NCBI GenBank assembly: GCA_016858145.1
Contig: JAEHOE010000130.1
Coordinates: forward strand, 297,479-361,478
Direction: 5' to 3'
Origin: Edaphochlamys debaryana
Taxonomy: Eukaryota > Chlorophyta > Chlorophyceae > Chlamydomonadales
Length of the DNA: 64,000 nucleotides
Shown: one piece after another, positions 1 to 11,000 of the stretch
Layout of the letters: the number at the start of each line of letters is the position of its first letter
Position numbering within the stretch: the first letter of the stretch is position 1
The notes under the pieces: generated by a model
Seen by the model: the letters and a program-made list of their open reading frames with translations, nothing else
The model's database searches: none
What the model was told of the DNA's origin: nothing
Made by a program: the position numbers and the translations under genes

Positions 1-410
1 TGATACAGCCGTAGCGATATGAATGGCGTCGCTGGCATGAGTTATGCTGCAGCAGGCTAAGATGAGAAGGATGGCCGCACTAAAAGTGGCCCTCCTGCTT
101 TCCAACATAGCTATGATTAAGGAGTTGTGATCAATTACTTTCAAAATGCATTAAGCGGGAAGCGCACTTGCGTCCAATGCTCTGGGCCCACCCTGAGTTC
201 CCACGTACTGGGCCCGTGCACCAGCGCGCGAAAAGCACGCACGGTGGTAAGTCTTGTCAAGCGGCGTATGAGAGTTAGCGACTGAGTGAGACGGCACGGT
301 AACGGGGATTGCCCGTGCCCAAACCGATGCGGGAGGAGGCGGGCTGGTGGGTCTGGGCTGGTCGTTTTGGCAATCGTCGACGAGCGGGGCTGCGGACCTG
401 TGCTGGGGAC
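1..410. other. Intergenic, nothing recognised
   Basis: No exon-like stretch, RNA gene or repeat could be supported here. Open frames exist on both strands but are short, overlap each other and have no conserved motif, as expected by chance in GC-rich DNA. The similarity to the RAPTOR gene described in the next entry begins at its right edge. Confidence 0.5.
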
Positions 411-2196
411 GAGGCCTGTCCCTGCCCCCCAGCCAACGCCGCACCAAGTATAGCACTTCAGGGCCCTTTCTCCAGCCCTCGCCGGGCTCGCCCAGCAGCA
501 GTAACATTCCCCGCCAGAGCGCCCTCACCCCCAACCTACTGCAGCCCCCAACCTGGCTTCCCCTGCCCTCGGCCCCTGCTCACCTGCCCTGCGCGCCCCC
601 CGCCCCCAGCATGGCCGGAGCTGTAAGGCCGCTTACGACGCCTGCTCTTGTCCCCGGCGCGATCCTGTGGGGCCACCGCTCACTGCGGACGGTGGGGAGC
701 CACGCTAGCTGGCCCGCCTCCGCCCTGCTCACACACGCACGCGCCCGCACCCCAGCTACCGTTCCCACCGGACGCTGCCGTGCACGCCACTCAGCATTGC
801 ACGCCACTCAGCATTGCACGCCACCCTGCTCTCTCTCGCCCCCCTTTTCGCGTGCCTTCTTGCTGGGGGTCCCGCCGTCGGGGGCATGTGATACCCGTAC
901 TGCCCGCCCGCCCGGGTCCCTCTAGCCCTGCAGGTCGCACTCTACAGTCCTCCGCCATCGCCCGAGTTCGTAGGAGCTGCTAGGATAGCGCCGTGCCTCG
1001 CCCGCTGCGCGCCCGTCCGCATGACCGCGTACTGACGTTCTTCTCTTCCTCTTCTCGGACAACACCGTCTCAACCCCCAGGTTCGGCTCCGTGGGGCGTG
1101 GGGGCGATTGGGAACGCAGCGAGCGGGCTCGGGCGATGGCGGCAACCCTCCACCTTCCTCGCTCGGTACCGGTCCGACACTGTTACGTGGTAAGTATGGG
1201 TCTGATCCGGACGGCCGCTCGTCGCCACCCCTGTCCTCACCATGTGTCCCCACCGCAGCCAGTGCACTGCAGGCTGCGCTTTAGCACTTTCAACCCTCAC
1301 GGGGGTCCCCTTTGCAGCTCATGGTTTCGACATGCCCGTCTCGTGCGCGGCTGCTTCACCTATACAATGCGGCTTCTTGCCACGTTCTCGTCAAACCCCA
1401 GCATGGCCCTCGCCAGCCCCCTCCGCCGTGCGCCCGTGCGTCCATTTAGTGGTGACCGCCCGCGCCCCCGCCCCCGTGGTGCCCCTGCCCCTCGTAGTCC
1501 GACAGGCCGCCCAGGGAGGAGGCCGCGGCGCCGGCACCTGCGTATGGGAAGGGGGGGGAGGCGGCGCAGAGGGGGGTGCCGGGTGGGTGGGTCAGAGACG
1601 GCTCCGGACCCTCGACACAGGGCCCCCGGTCGGCAACCCCAGCATGAAGTCGCATAGCAGATAAGGCACAGCCCCGCAAGAGGCCAACGAGTGCGGGCCC
1701 GCAGCCTGCACAGGAGGCCGTTCCGTCCCAGCAGGCACAGCATCCCGTACACGCGACAGGCTAAACCACCCCCAAACTCCTACTAATTAGCACAGGCCCG
1801 CCCCAGCAGCCCCGCGGCCCGCCTCACCAGGCACGGTCCGCAGCGTGTACGGGTGCCGGCTGTACGCCAGCGGTACGTCCCGCCCGGGCGACGGCGGCGA
1901 CGCCGAGGTGCTAGTGGCGGCGCTGGCGGCGGCGCCGCCGCTGCCCGCCGCCCCCGGCGTCATGCGCCGCATCATGGCGACGGCGGGGCCCGAGGACGCG
2001 CCGCCGCCGCCGGGGCCAACGGCGCCGGCGCCGGGTACCGAGGTGGAGGGGTTGTAGGAGGAGGAGGCGGAGGCGGTGTTGTGGGGGTCGTGGGGGTCGG
2101 CTGAGGTGCGAAAGAGGTTGGGCAGTCCCGCAATGGTGAAGGAGGAGCGCCAGGGGCGGGGCTTGAGCTTGGCGGCGAAGGAGCCTGGGGGCAATG
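411..2196 (-). pseudogene. Partial RAPTOR duplicate (two exons), decayed
   Basis: This stretch is a direct repeat of 7,893-8,850, which lies inside the RAPTOR gene on the same strand. It covers the equivalents of RAPTOR exon 20 (here about 2,185-1,830), exon 21 (about 1,560-1,400) and flanking intron. The exon 20 copy stays open and differs from the parent by only a few residues (for example PRPWRSS against PRSWRSS). In the exon 21 copy the parental HHYMDARAH reads HH-stop, because TAC became TAA at about 1,448. The intron parts carry many small indels. The segment is split by an extra ~0.8 kb at 617-1,408 that the parent lacks. No other RAPTOR exons are present, so it cannot make a RAPTOR protein; I call it a segmental-duplication pseudogene. 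It lies about 2.8 kb beyond the RAPTOR stop codon. Confidence 0.8.
617..1408. mobile_element. Insertion flanked by 13-bp direct repeats
   Basis: Relative to the parental RAPTOR segment, about 792 bp are inserted here. The 13-mer CCCCAGCATGGCC stands at 604-616, just before the extra DNA, and again at 1,396-1,408, at its end. The parent has a single close match (near 8,080). This is the footprint of a target-site duplication. No terminal inverted repeats, poly(A) tail or coding sequence were seen. A short tandem repeat (unit about 17 bp, near 790-830) lies inside. It could be a non-autonomous element or a LINE-mobilised fragment; the family is not recognised. Confidence 0.4.
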
Positions 2197-2299
2197 GAAG
2201 GAGCCTGGGGGCCTGGCCATTGTGCTATCTTCCCCATGCTTTGTCAATATCGACTGGAACCTCCGGCTGTCCTCGAGACTTTGGGAGAATTTGGCTTCG

Positions 2300-2673
2300 A
2301 TGCAGGCTCAGCCCGCCCAGCCCGCCCAGCCCGCAGCTTCCGCCGAAGAACGGCTTGCCAGGATTGAGGAGCAGCTCGTCGCTCTGGAGGCCATTGCCGC
2401 TGCGATGGAAGGTGGGGGACTTCCGCACTTTGCCTGAGCTCTGCCCCGCTGTGAACTGACCTCTGCAATTCCGCTGGTTGCAGCGCGGACATACCCGCTG
2501 GACGGTGGGTGCAGTGCCTTTGAAGTGCATCAATGCCCTTCTGGGCCCCAGAACAAAGCCGTGCTTGAGTCGTGTCTGCCATCCTGCCGCTTGCAGATGT
2601 CATAAGGGCTTATGGCGCTGCGAAGGACTACGTAAAACGCCTGCTTTGGCCCCAGCACCCAAAGCAGGACTAG
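2300..2673 (+). CDS. Possible three-exon mini-gene, unknown function
   Basis: Three short exons join in phase: 2300-2411, 2484-2504 and 2597-2673, with GTGGGG and GTGGGT donors and TTGCAG acceptors. The model protein has 69 residues: a QPAQPAQPA stretch, a charged helix (EERLARIEEQLVALEA) and a second basic/aromatic helix (AAKDYVKRLLWPQHP) before TAG at 2671. The consistent phases and amphipathic helices argue for coding, but such small models arise by chance in GC-rich DNA and I recognise no family. An upstream exon is possible. It sits just past the end of the RAPTOR-derived duplication, so it could also be a fragment of a larger lost gene. Confidence 0.3.
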
Positions 2674-5003
2674 TCCCCGTCGTTGCCGCTCTTCTGTGGG
2701 GCGCGGGGCCCCGAGGGCCACTGACGTAACCGCCAGCCTTGCCGCCATTCATCAAGGCCCTTAAGCCCAGAGGGCTTGAAGGGTGGCCTCAACGCAGGTG
2801 CGTTTTAGAGGCTGGCACGTGGACGGGCGAAGCAACCGGCGGCAGGCGGGTTTGGGTTCTGTGCAACGGTGTGTGTGTGTGGGGGGGGGGGGTGAGAGAC
2901 TGTGGGAGATCACATGCCTACAGTTTGCATAGCCTGGGGCAGGCCACGGTGGCAGGCCGCGCATGAAGCAGCAGAGGCTGCTGTTTCATCAATAGGCGGG
3001 CAAGCAAAGGCAAGCAAGGCCCCGTCGAAGGCCCCGTCGAAGGCCCCGTCGAAGGCCCCGTCGTGCTCGCATGTGCAGGAAGTGGGGTCGCCCCGCTTGT
3101 CACCTACTCGATTGTTCTGGGCTGTTCATAGTCCTTGGCTTGCATCGATGAGTGTGGAGACTGAATGCTGGGAGGATCTTGATGACGCGGCTGGGCCTGG
3201 ATCTGAGGCCGAAGGTTGGATAGGAGTTCCGGAAGGTTGTGATGACGCCATCTGGGCCCTGATCTCCGGCCTTCGGCACCCTGACTTAGGCATCCTGGAT
3301 TCCGGGCCACCCCGGCCGGGCAATTAAGCCGTGGTGCTTTAGTTTGATGATACATGGGTGCTGTGCACACCAGAACGCTCGCGCGGCAGTTGGCGGCGCT
3401 GGGGGTGGTGGCGGGTAGCTAGGGAGGTGGTCAGCCCAGAAAGAACGGGCAGCTAAGTCTGTGCTGATGAGGGGTGCGAATCCCCCGACAAACTGCCATC
3501 AACGCGTTGGAGCCAGGTTGGAGTAGAGTGCGCCCACGATTGAACGGGGAATCGGTCACGTAGCAGAGACGTTGCGGGGCTTGGGCCTGCGGGCTCAGCC
3601 CTCGGTTTCCGCCCCCATGGGTGGGACAGCCGGGATTGCACTTTGCTGGCCTTGCGTTTCGCGTTAACCTCGTCCCAGTTTCCCATTCCCCATGAGTGGC
3701 GCCCCGCTTGTCATGAAATGTTGCAGTACCGCGGCAAGACCCAGCACCAGGTTACAGTTGAAATGAGTCTCCTGAGCTGTGCCTCACGACTGCTGCATGG
3801 GCCCTCGGCCCGACAGCACCCCGCCTCGTCTCCTCGTCTAGTGAGTAGCACCATCCATCCATCCCGACTGCCCAAGACACAGCCCGACAGCCGTAGCACA
3901 CAAACCCTGAGAACCCTCGCCTGGCCCCGTGTGGCGCTCTGCACAGCTTGCTGGCGGTGTGCCCGGTCCAACAGCCCACACCTGATGACCTTCCCACGCA
4001 CCCATCACCAGGCAATACGGTAGGCGTGCCTTTGCGTTGGTTTGACACCAAGGAGGCTCCAGGCTCCTTATATCCGGTTGCCTCACTGTTCTTCTCCAGA
4101 CCCCAGCTTGCCCCGCAGTATGCGCATAGTCCGTGCTGCTCCCTCTCCCATGCTCGCCGCACAACCTATGTCTCCGAGACATACATGGGTTTGCGCCCAG
4201 GCAACGTTCCTGTTTGACCGTCATCCCCACGTCCTACGAGACGTCCTGCTGTGTGCCTGCACTCGCACCCAATCCCATGCCCAACGGCCACACCCTCTCC
4301 CCACCATCCTCGCGTCCTAGCCTGTCGTGTTCCTAGCCCCGCGGTCCGAGCTGCCCTGGCGACGACGGAAAACAAGGTAGGCTACCCACCGGTATGCGTG
4401 ATCTGCGACCCACGCTTAAGTTGATGTTGTCTAAAACCCGGAGCCTGGGCTGTACCCACTGCACCAGCCCCTCAGGCCCCGGCCCCGGACCCGTCGAACC
4501 GACCGGGCAAGGCGCGCCTGCCTCCAGCCACCTCAGACCGCGGCGCAGAGTTAACGCCCTGCGAGCTGCGACCCCCGCACCCGCATCAGCGCCCCGCGCG
4601 TGGCAGGCTGCGCCCAAGCGCCAGGTCCAGCTCCAGGCGCCAGCAGGCGCCACCCCCTCCACCCTGGGCTCCTCCGTCCGACCTGGTAAGCACCTCGTTG
4701 CGCAACGCGCCCCAAGGCCCCGTGTGGCCTTACAGCCCTGTCCTCTGCCGAGGCGTCCGCACGGCAGGCCGGTGTGACACCTCGGTCATCCGGGGCTCCG
4801 CCCAACACCGGGCCCCGGAGGTATGCAGACGTGTCGCTACACCGCCGTGAGCGGCCGTTGCCGTGTCCTCGCGCGTTCGCGCGCTTCATCCATTTGACGG
4901 GCGGCCCGTGCTATGTGCCCGAGCGCTCGCCAAGATGAGGTATTGGTGCCCGAAAACGTGAGCAACATCTTGTGTAGCAGCTTTATGGCATTGGTGTACG
5001 GCA
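2674..5003. other. Intergenic region downstream of RAPTOR
   Basis: No gene is supported. The stretch contains a GT/G run near 2,868-2,891, four tandem 12-bp units (AAGGCCCCGTCG) near 3,016-3,063, and otherwise unstructured mixed sequence. The last ~300 bases before 5,004 should be the RAPTOR 3' untranslated region. A TGTAA (minus strand, at 4,730-4,734), the usual volvocine polyadenylation signal, is the nearest candidate I saw. Confidence 0.45.
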
Positions 5004-8000
5004 TTACGAACGCGACGTGGCCATGTGGCCCGCGGGGTCGTACAGCTCGTACACGGTGCAGTGGTCCATGCCCGCGGCCGCCAGGGTGGGCTGGAAGGGG
5101 TGGAAGGCCATGCACGTGATGGGCCCGACCTGACAGGGGAGGGGAGAGGGGGGTGGCGGTGAGAGGAGGGGAGGGGAGGTCATCGGACTGATGAATGAAC
5201 TCGGGTGCCGCCGAGGAGAGCGTACCCGTGAGAACACGCCGCAGCTGAGGTGCACGGCAGCACGAGGGCTGCCACCTGCCGACGTGTGCCGAGGGGTGTT
5301 GCGTGAAGACACCTGGTCATGCCCCGCTCGAGCGCCGCTCACCTTGTGCGGCGTGAGTAGCGCTGATGACGACCCGGGCCGCAGGGTGCCCACCACATCG
5401 CCCTCGTCCGTCCAGATCTTGACCACCTGCGCAGGGGTGGGCGGGTGGGTACGTGAGCGGGCATGCGGCAGGGAGAGGGCGGTGAGGGCGGGCATGGTGC
5501 TTCGACCCGGCGACGCTGTCACAGGGGCAAGAGGAGCGGCAGCGGCAGCGGGGACGGGAGCAAGCGGGGCAGGCATTTCAGGCAACCCGTGGCGGGTTCC
5601 CGCCATCTACAAGCAAGCGGTCACAAACAGCCGCCCTGAGGCCCGGCCCAGGTCCACTCAGGCCCACCTGCGACGACGTCCCCGTCGCCAGCAGCGGTGC
5701 CACGGGGTGCCCCGCCAGCGCACACACGCCGCCCTTGGTGTGCGCCTGCACCGCACGCACCGTCGCCGCCACGTCCACGCCGCCAGTCCCCGTCCCCGCG
5801 CCTCCCGCCGCGCCGCCGTCCTCCGCGCCGCCGGCAGCCGCCGCCGCGCCGCCGCCGGGCCCGCCGCTGCCGCCGCGCAGGTCGATCCAGCGCATCTCGC
5901 CCTTCTCCGAAGCGACCACCACCAGCCCCGGCTTGCCCCCCGGCTCCAACACGCTCCCGACCAGGGGCGCCCGGCCTAGCGGCTGCAGCACCATGCGGGG
6001 GGCGGCGGAGGCGCGGAGGTCGAAGACACGGAGCGTGCCGTCCGTACAGACCGGTACGAGCAGATTGGGATCCAGTACGGAGTGGAGCAGCTGCTCCACG
6101 CCAACTGTCGCCGGCGCGGTACCGCCGCCGGCGGCGGGCCAGGCCACGCCCGGCGGCACCACGCCGCCAGGGGTTGCCGCGGCGCCCGTGCCGCCGGGGG
6201 TCAGCGGCAGTACGCTGCGGGGGCGGAAAGGGAGGCGCAGGGCGATGGTGGGTGAGGCGCCACGAGCTGGCCGGGACAACTCTCGCCAATCCTCCGCCTG
6301 TCCTCCTCTCTTCCTCCCGCATCCCTCTCGCACCCTCCCCCTGCCCTCTCGCATCCTCCCCCTGCCCTCTCGCCCCCTCACCTGTGGCAGTGCTCCCTGA
6401 GCAGGTCCCACACGTAGACGTAGTCGGGCTGCTTGCCGCCCGCGGAGTACAGGTGGGAGGCACAGGCGGACCAGGCGTACACGGCGGGGAAGGAGGGCGT
6501 GGGGAGCAGGTGGATGGGCACCGCCTGAGGGGTCGGGGCGGGGGGCAGGGAATGTTTAGCGGTGGAGGAAGGCAGAACCTCGCCTGGCGCCGCAAGGGTT
6601 GCTGGGCAGAGCGTGAGGTGCTGCCAGTAACCACACGTTGTTAGGAGCCGTCACCCCTCCTGACTTCCTCCATCCCCCACCTTCCACCCTCCCCACCTGC
6701 AGCGCCGTGGCCATGCGCTGCTCCCCGCTGTTTAGGTAGGAGCGCCACACGCGCACCGCCCCATCCGCCGAGCCCGCCAGCAGCAGCGGCCCGTCCGCCT
6801 CGTTGATGTGGCGCAGGAAGCCCACGCGGGAGGGGGGCTGGCCGCGGGACTCAGAAAGGGGCGCGCCTGCGGGGAAGAGGGGGGGTCATGGTGGGGTGGG
6901 TGGGTGGGTGGGGTGGTGGTGGGCTAGCAGAGTGGGTGGGGGCCTTGGGGGAAGTGGGGGTGAGTGGGGTGGAGGCGGGGTGGGGCGGGAGTGGGGTGCT
7001 GTCGGAGCGGGTCCCGGTCTCACCGTTGGTGACGTGGAAGGCGTTGAGGAGCTTTGTGTCCGGGTAGGTGTGGGCCTTGAGGGTGCCGCGGGCGTCCGCG
7101 GAGACCAGCACCTGGTTGGGTGAGTGGGGTGGAGGCGGGGCGTCGAAGGTCCACGTGCAAGACCGCCTCCCCGCAGCCATGCCCCCACTTGCCCCCGCTC
7201 CTCCCCCCCGCGGTGCTCCCCAGCCCCCCTCCCGGCCGCACCTGGTGGTAGGGGTGGAAGGCCAGCGCGCAGACCGGCTCGGGGCCGCTCTCGATCGAGT
7301 GCAGCTGCGGGGCGCCGACGAGGGCGGCACGGGGCGGACAGGTTAGTCGTGGCGATGAGGATGCAGCGGTCGGTTTGGCACACGGCGCACGGCGCACCAA
7401 CCAGTCGAACAGCAGGGCCGCGCAAACCCTCAATCCGGCGCAGAACCTAGGGCATGGCACACCCGCATGAGCCAGGCCCCGCACCTGGTCCCTCAGCTTG
7501 GGCGTGCGCATGCCCCGGCTCAGCCCCGCCGCGCCCTCCATCATGGCCCTCCGCCGGGCCTTGCGCTCGGGGTCCACGGGGGCGGTCCAGGGACACAGCT
7601 TGGCGCCGTCGGACTCGCGCCACGCGGAGGACTGGGGGTGGGTGGGGCAAAGGCAGGGCTGGTCAGGACATGGAACTGGGTGGTTTGGGCGGAGCCAGGG
7701 GCTTGGGCTCGGCGGCACTTCGTCGGCAACGGGACTGAGGTGGGCGTGCGGCGGGGCGCTCACCTGCGGCTCCAGCATGGGCCGGCGGAAGTACTCGCAT
7801 GAGAGGGCGTAGATCTGGGACTTGGGGATGGGCACGTGGGGCACACCGGGGTCCTGCGGAGGGAAGGTGGGGCGTGGTGGGTTAGCACGAGACCCTGTCC
7901 CTGCCCTTCGGCCAACTATGCTCAACTGATTGCACCACAGTGCCCTATCGCCCGCCCTCGCCTAGCAGCAACAGCAACCCCTACGCCAGAGCGCCCTCCA

Positions 8001-11000
8001 CCCCAACATCCGCAGCCCCCAACCCGGCTCCCCCCTGCCCTCAGCCCCTGCTCACCTGCCCCTGTGCGCCCCCCGCCCCCAGCATGGCACCCGCCAGCCC
8101 CCCGCCGCCGTGCGCCCGCGCGTCCATGTAGTGGTGACCGCCCGCGCCCCCGCCGGGGTGCCCCTGCCCCTCATAGTCCGACAGGCCGCCCAAGGGCGAG
8201 GCCGCGGCGCCGGCACCTGCGTCTGGGAAGGGGGGCGGCGGCACAGAGGGGGGTGCCGGGTGGGTGGGTCAGAGACGGCTCCGGACCCTCGACACAGGTC
8301 CCCCGGTCAGCAGCATCAGCATGAAGGCGCCCACTGGGGTACGCAGGGCCCCACAAGAGGTCAACAAGAGAGTGCGGGCCCGCAGCCTGCACAGGCGGCC
8401 GCTCCGTCCCAGCAGAGCCCCAGCAGGCACAGCAGACAGCTCGATCGCACCCCAAATCGACAGTTCAGCCCCGCCTCACCAGGTACGGTCCGCAGCGTGT
8501 ACGGGTGCCGGCTGTACGCCAGCGGTACGTCCCGCCCGGGCGACGGCGGCGACGCCGAGGTGCTGGTGGCGGCGCTGGCGGCGGCGCCGCCGCTGCCAGC
8601 CGCCCCCGGCGTCATGCGCCGCATCATGGCGACGGCGGGGCCCGAGGACGCGCCGCCGCCGCCGGGGCCCACAGCGCCAGCACCGGGTACCGAGGTGGAG
8701 GGGTTGTAGGAGGAGGAGGCGGAGGCGGTGTTGTGGGGGTCGTGGGGGTCGGCGGAGATGCGGGAGAGGTTGGGCAGTCCCGCAATGGTGAAGGAGGAGC
8801 GCCAGGAGCGGGGCTTGAGCTTGGCGGCGAAGGAGCCTGGGGGCAAGGGAAGGGAGGGAGTGAAGGGGACAGAAGGGAGGTTTGCGGACAAAGCAGGGTG
8901 ACAGCGTGGGCAGGGAGTGTAAGCTGGGGAGGGAAGCGGGTGCGGGACCCAAGCCCAGCTCCCAGTGAGGCGCATGCCCGAGCACGTCCCCGCTTAGCTC
9001 TGCACCTCCGCCCCCGCTCTCTCACCCGCTGCGTCGCCCCTCCGCGGCGAGAGGCTGCCGTTGGCCGCGTACGCCCCCGCCCCCGGGGCAGCCGCAAAGC
9101 TGAGCTCGAACTGGGCGATCCGCAACACGTCCCGGCCCAGCCGGGCGACCTGCGGACACACAGGACCACATAGTAGGAACGGGCGGTGGGCCGGGGGCTC
9201 AGGTATTCGGTCCGCCGGTTCGGCTCTAGAGCGCCGACAGCCTGCTTCCGCGTCCGTGGCCCAGCCTCCGCCGCTTTGTGCTCCGCTCTCCCCGTGGCCT
9301 TGGCTACTACCACCTGAGCGACCTGTAGATCCCCCCACCCTCCCTGTAAGCTAGTGGCGCACCTTGGGTGCGGGGTCCAGGGCCAGGGCCGTGATGGCCT
9401 CAGCGATCCTGCCGTACAGCACGGCCTGTAGGGGCGGCGGCGGGCGATAAGGGCCAAGGCAAGGTCACAGCGGGACGGCGATGAAGGGAGCAACACGTGG
9501 TAATGCACGCGACTGCATCCGACTCCCTAGACAGAGGCATCCCGACCACGCCGCTCCCAGCCACAGCACCAGCACCATCACATGGTTCAGCCTCTCAAGG
9601 AACACCGTCACGTCACCGACCGTGCCTCACCTGCTGCGAGCCCCCAGCCGCTCCGCCCGCCGGAGCTGCCCCCGCGTCGGCCCCCGCCCCGCCCGCAGCG
9701 GCACCCGGGGGGGCCGAGGGCACCCGCTGCACACCCGCCGCGCCGCCCTGGTGCCCCCCGCTCCACCCAGCTGCGGAGACGAGGCAGGACGAAAGACACG
9801 GATGGTGCGTCAGCCGAGGAGGGCCATGTCAGAGAGCAGGGCCATTGCATCCTCTTCCTTACCCTGGCCGGCCCGCCTTAGCCCGCTCCGGCCGCCCATG
9901 CCCCGGGTTCCCCCTCCCCTTCAACCTCCCCCTCCCTCACCGTCCCCCGGCTGCCCCGGGCTGGACCTGGGCCGCCCCGAGCCGTCGTCCATGGAGGCAG
10001 CGCGCGCCTGGGGGCAGGGGGAAAGATAGTATGGAAGTTCAAGCATCGCATGTGGCAGGCGGAGTGAGTGGACACGGGCGAGCGCCGCTGAAGCGTCCCT
10101 AGTCCTCGCACATCAACCTGCGCGGCCCCCCGGCCCTTCCACTCTAATCCCGAGGGGTCAATCTCTGGTCCGCACCCCGCCTCCCCTCCCCTCCTCCCTC
10201 CCCCCACCTGCGCCACCGCCTCCTCCAGCCGCCGCTGCTGCAGCGCCATGGCCTCGCGCACCGCCGGGCCGTGGCCCCGCACGAACCGAGCGAACAGCAC
10301 CGCCAGCTCCGTGCGCACCAGTACGGCAGGGTCGTACACCACCTGCACACCGACACACCCGGGCGTCGGGAGCTCAGTGCCCATGGAGCGTGTGCACCTC
10401 CGCGGTAACTGCTGCTCCCCTCCGCGCCCCATTAGGTGTACGACCTCCCTTGCTCCTCTCCCCTCTCCCTCCCCATTTCCGCACCCCCTCCCCACCCCCT
10501 ACCTGCGTGACCGCCCCCGCGATGAGCCTCTCCGCGGGCAGGCGGTCCTCCGAGGGCGTCAGCGTGAGCCCCGGGTGGTCGGGCACGGGCCCCGCGCCGC
10601 CCGCGCCCCCGGCCGCCGCGCCGTGGTGGGCGGGGTCGGCGGGGTCGGGGCAGGAGTGGATGAGGCAGGCCAGTCCGAAGATGGAGGCGGCGCGGATCTC
10701 GGGCAGCGGCGAGGTGAGCAGCTGCACCAGGATGTCGGCGGCGCCCTCGCGGATGGCGTGGAGGGAGAACTGGGGCGGAGGTGGGATGGGGTGGAGTGGG
10801 GTCCGGGGCGGGGAGTAAGGAGGGGTGGTGAGGGGCTGTGGTGAGGGGACCGTGGCAGTGCCTGAGCTGAGCGAACGCACAGGAAGGAAGGGGCCGTCTC
10901 CCGCCTTCCACCACCCCCACCCCGCTCGGCAGCCACCACCTCTCCCCCCACGGCTGCCCCCGCGGGCCCGCACCTCGGGTATGTCCTCGCACAGCTTGCC

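Noticed and set aside
151..925. Overlapping frames at the left end
   Set aside because: They cross the boundary of the RAPTOR-derived duplication and correspond to its intron parts; low-complexity Pro/Arg/Ala content only.
3016..3063. Possible CRISPR-like or regulatory array of 12-bp units
   Set aside because: Four perfect tandem units without spacers are an ordinary minisatellite.
2902..3327. 141-codon plus-strand frame with SKAP repeats
   Set aside because: The repeats come from four 12-bp DNA units. No family motif is visible and no splice partners with agreeing phases were found, so it is not annotated as a gene.
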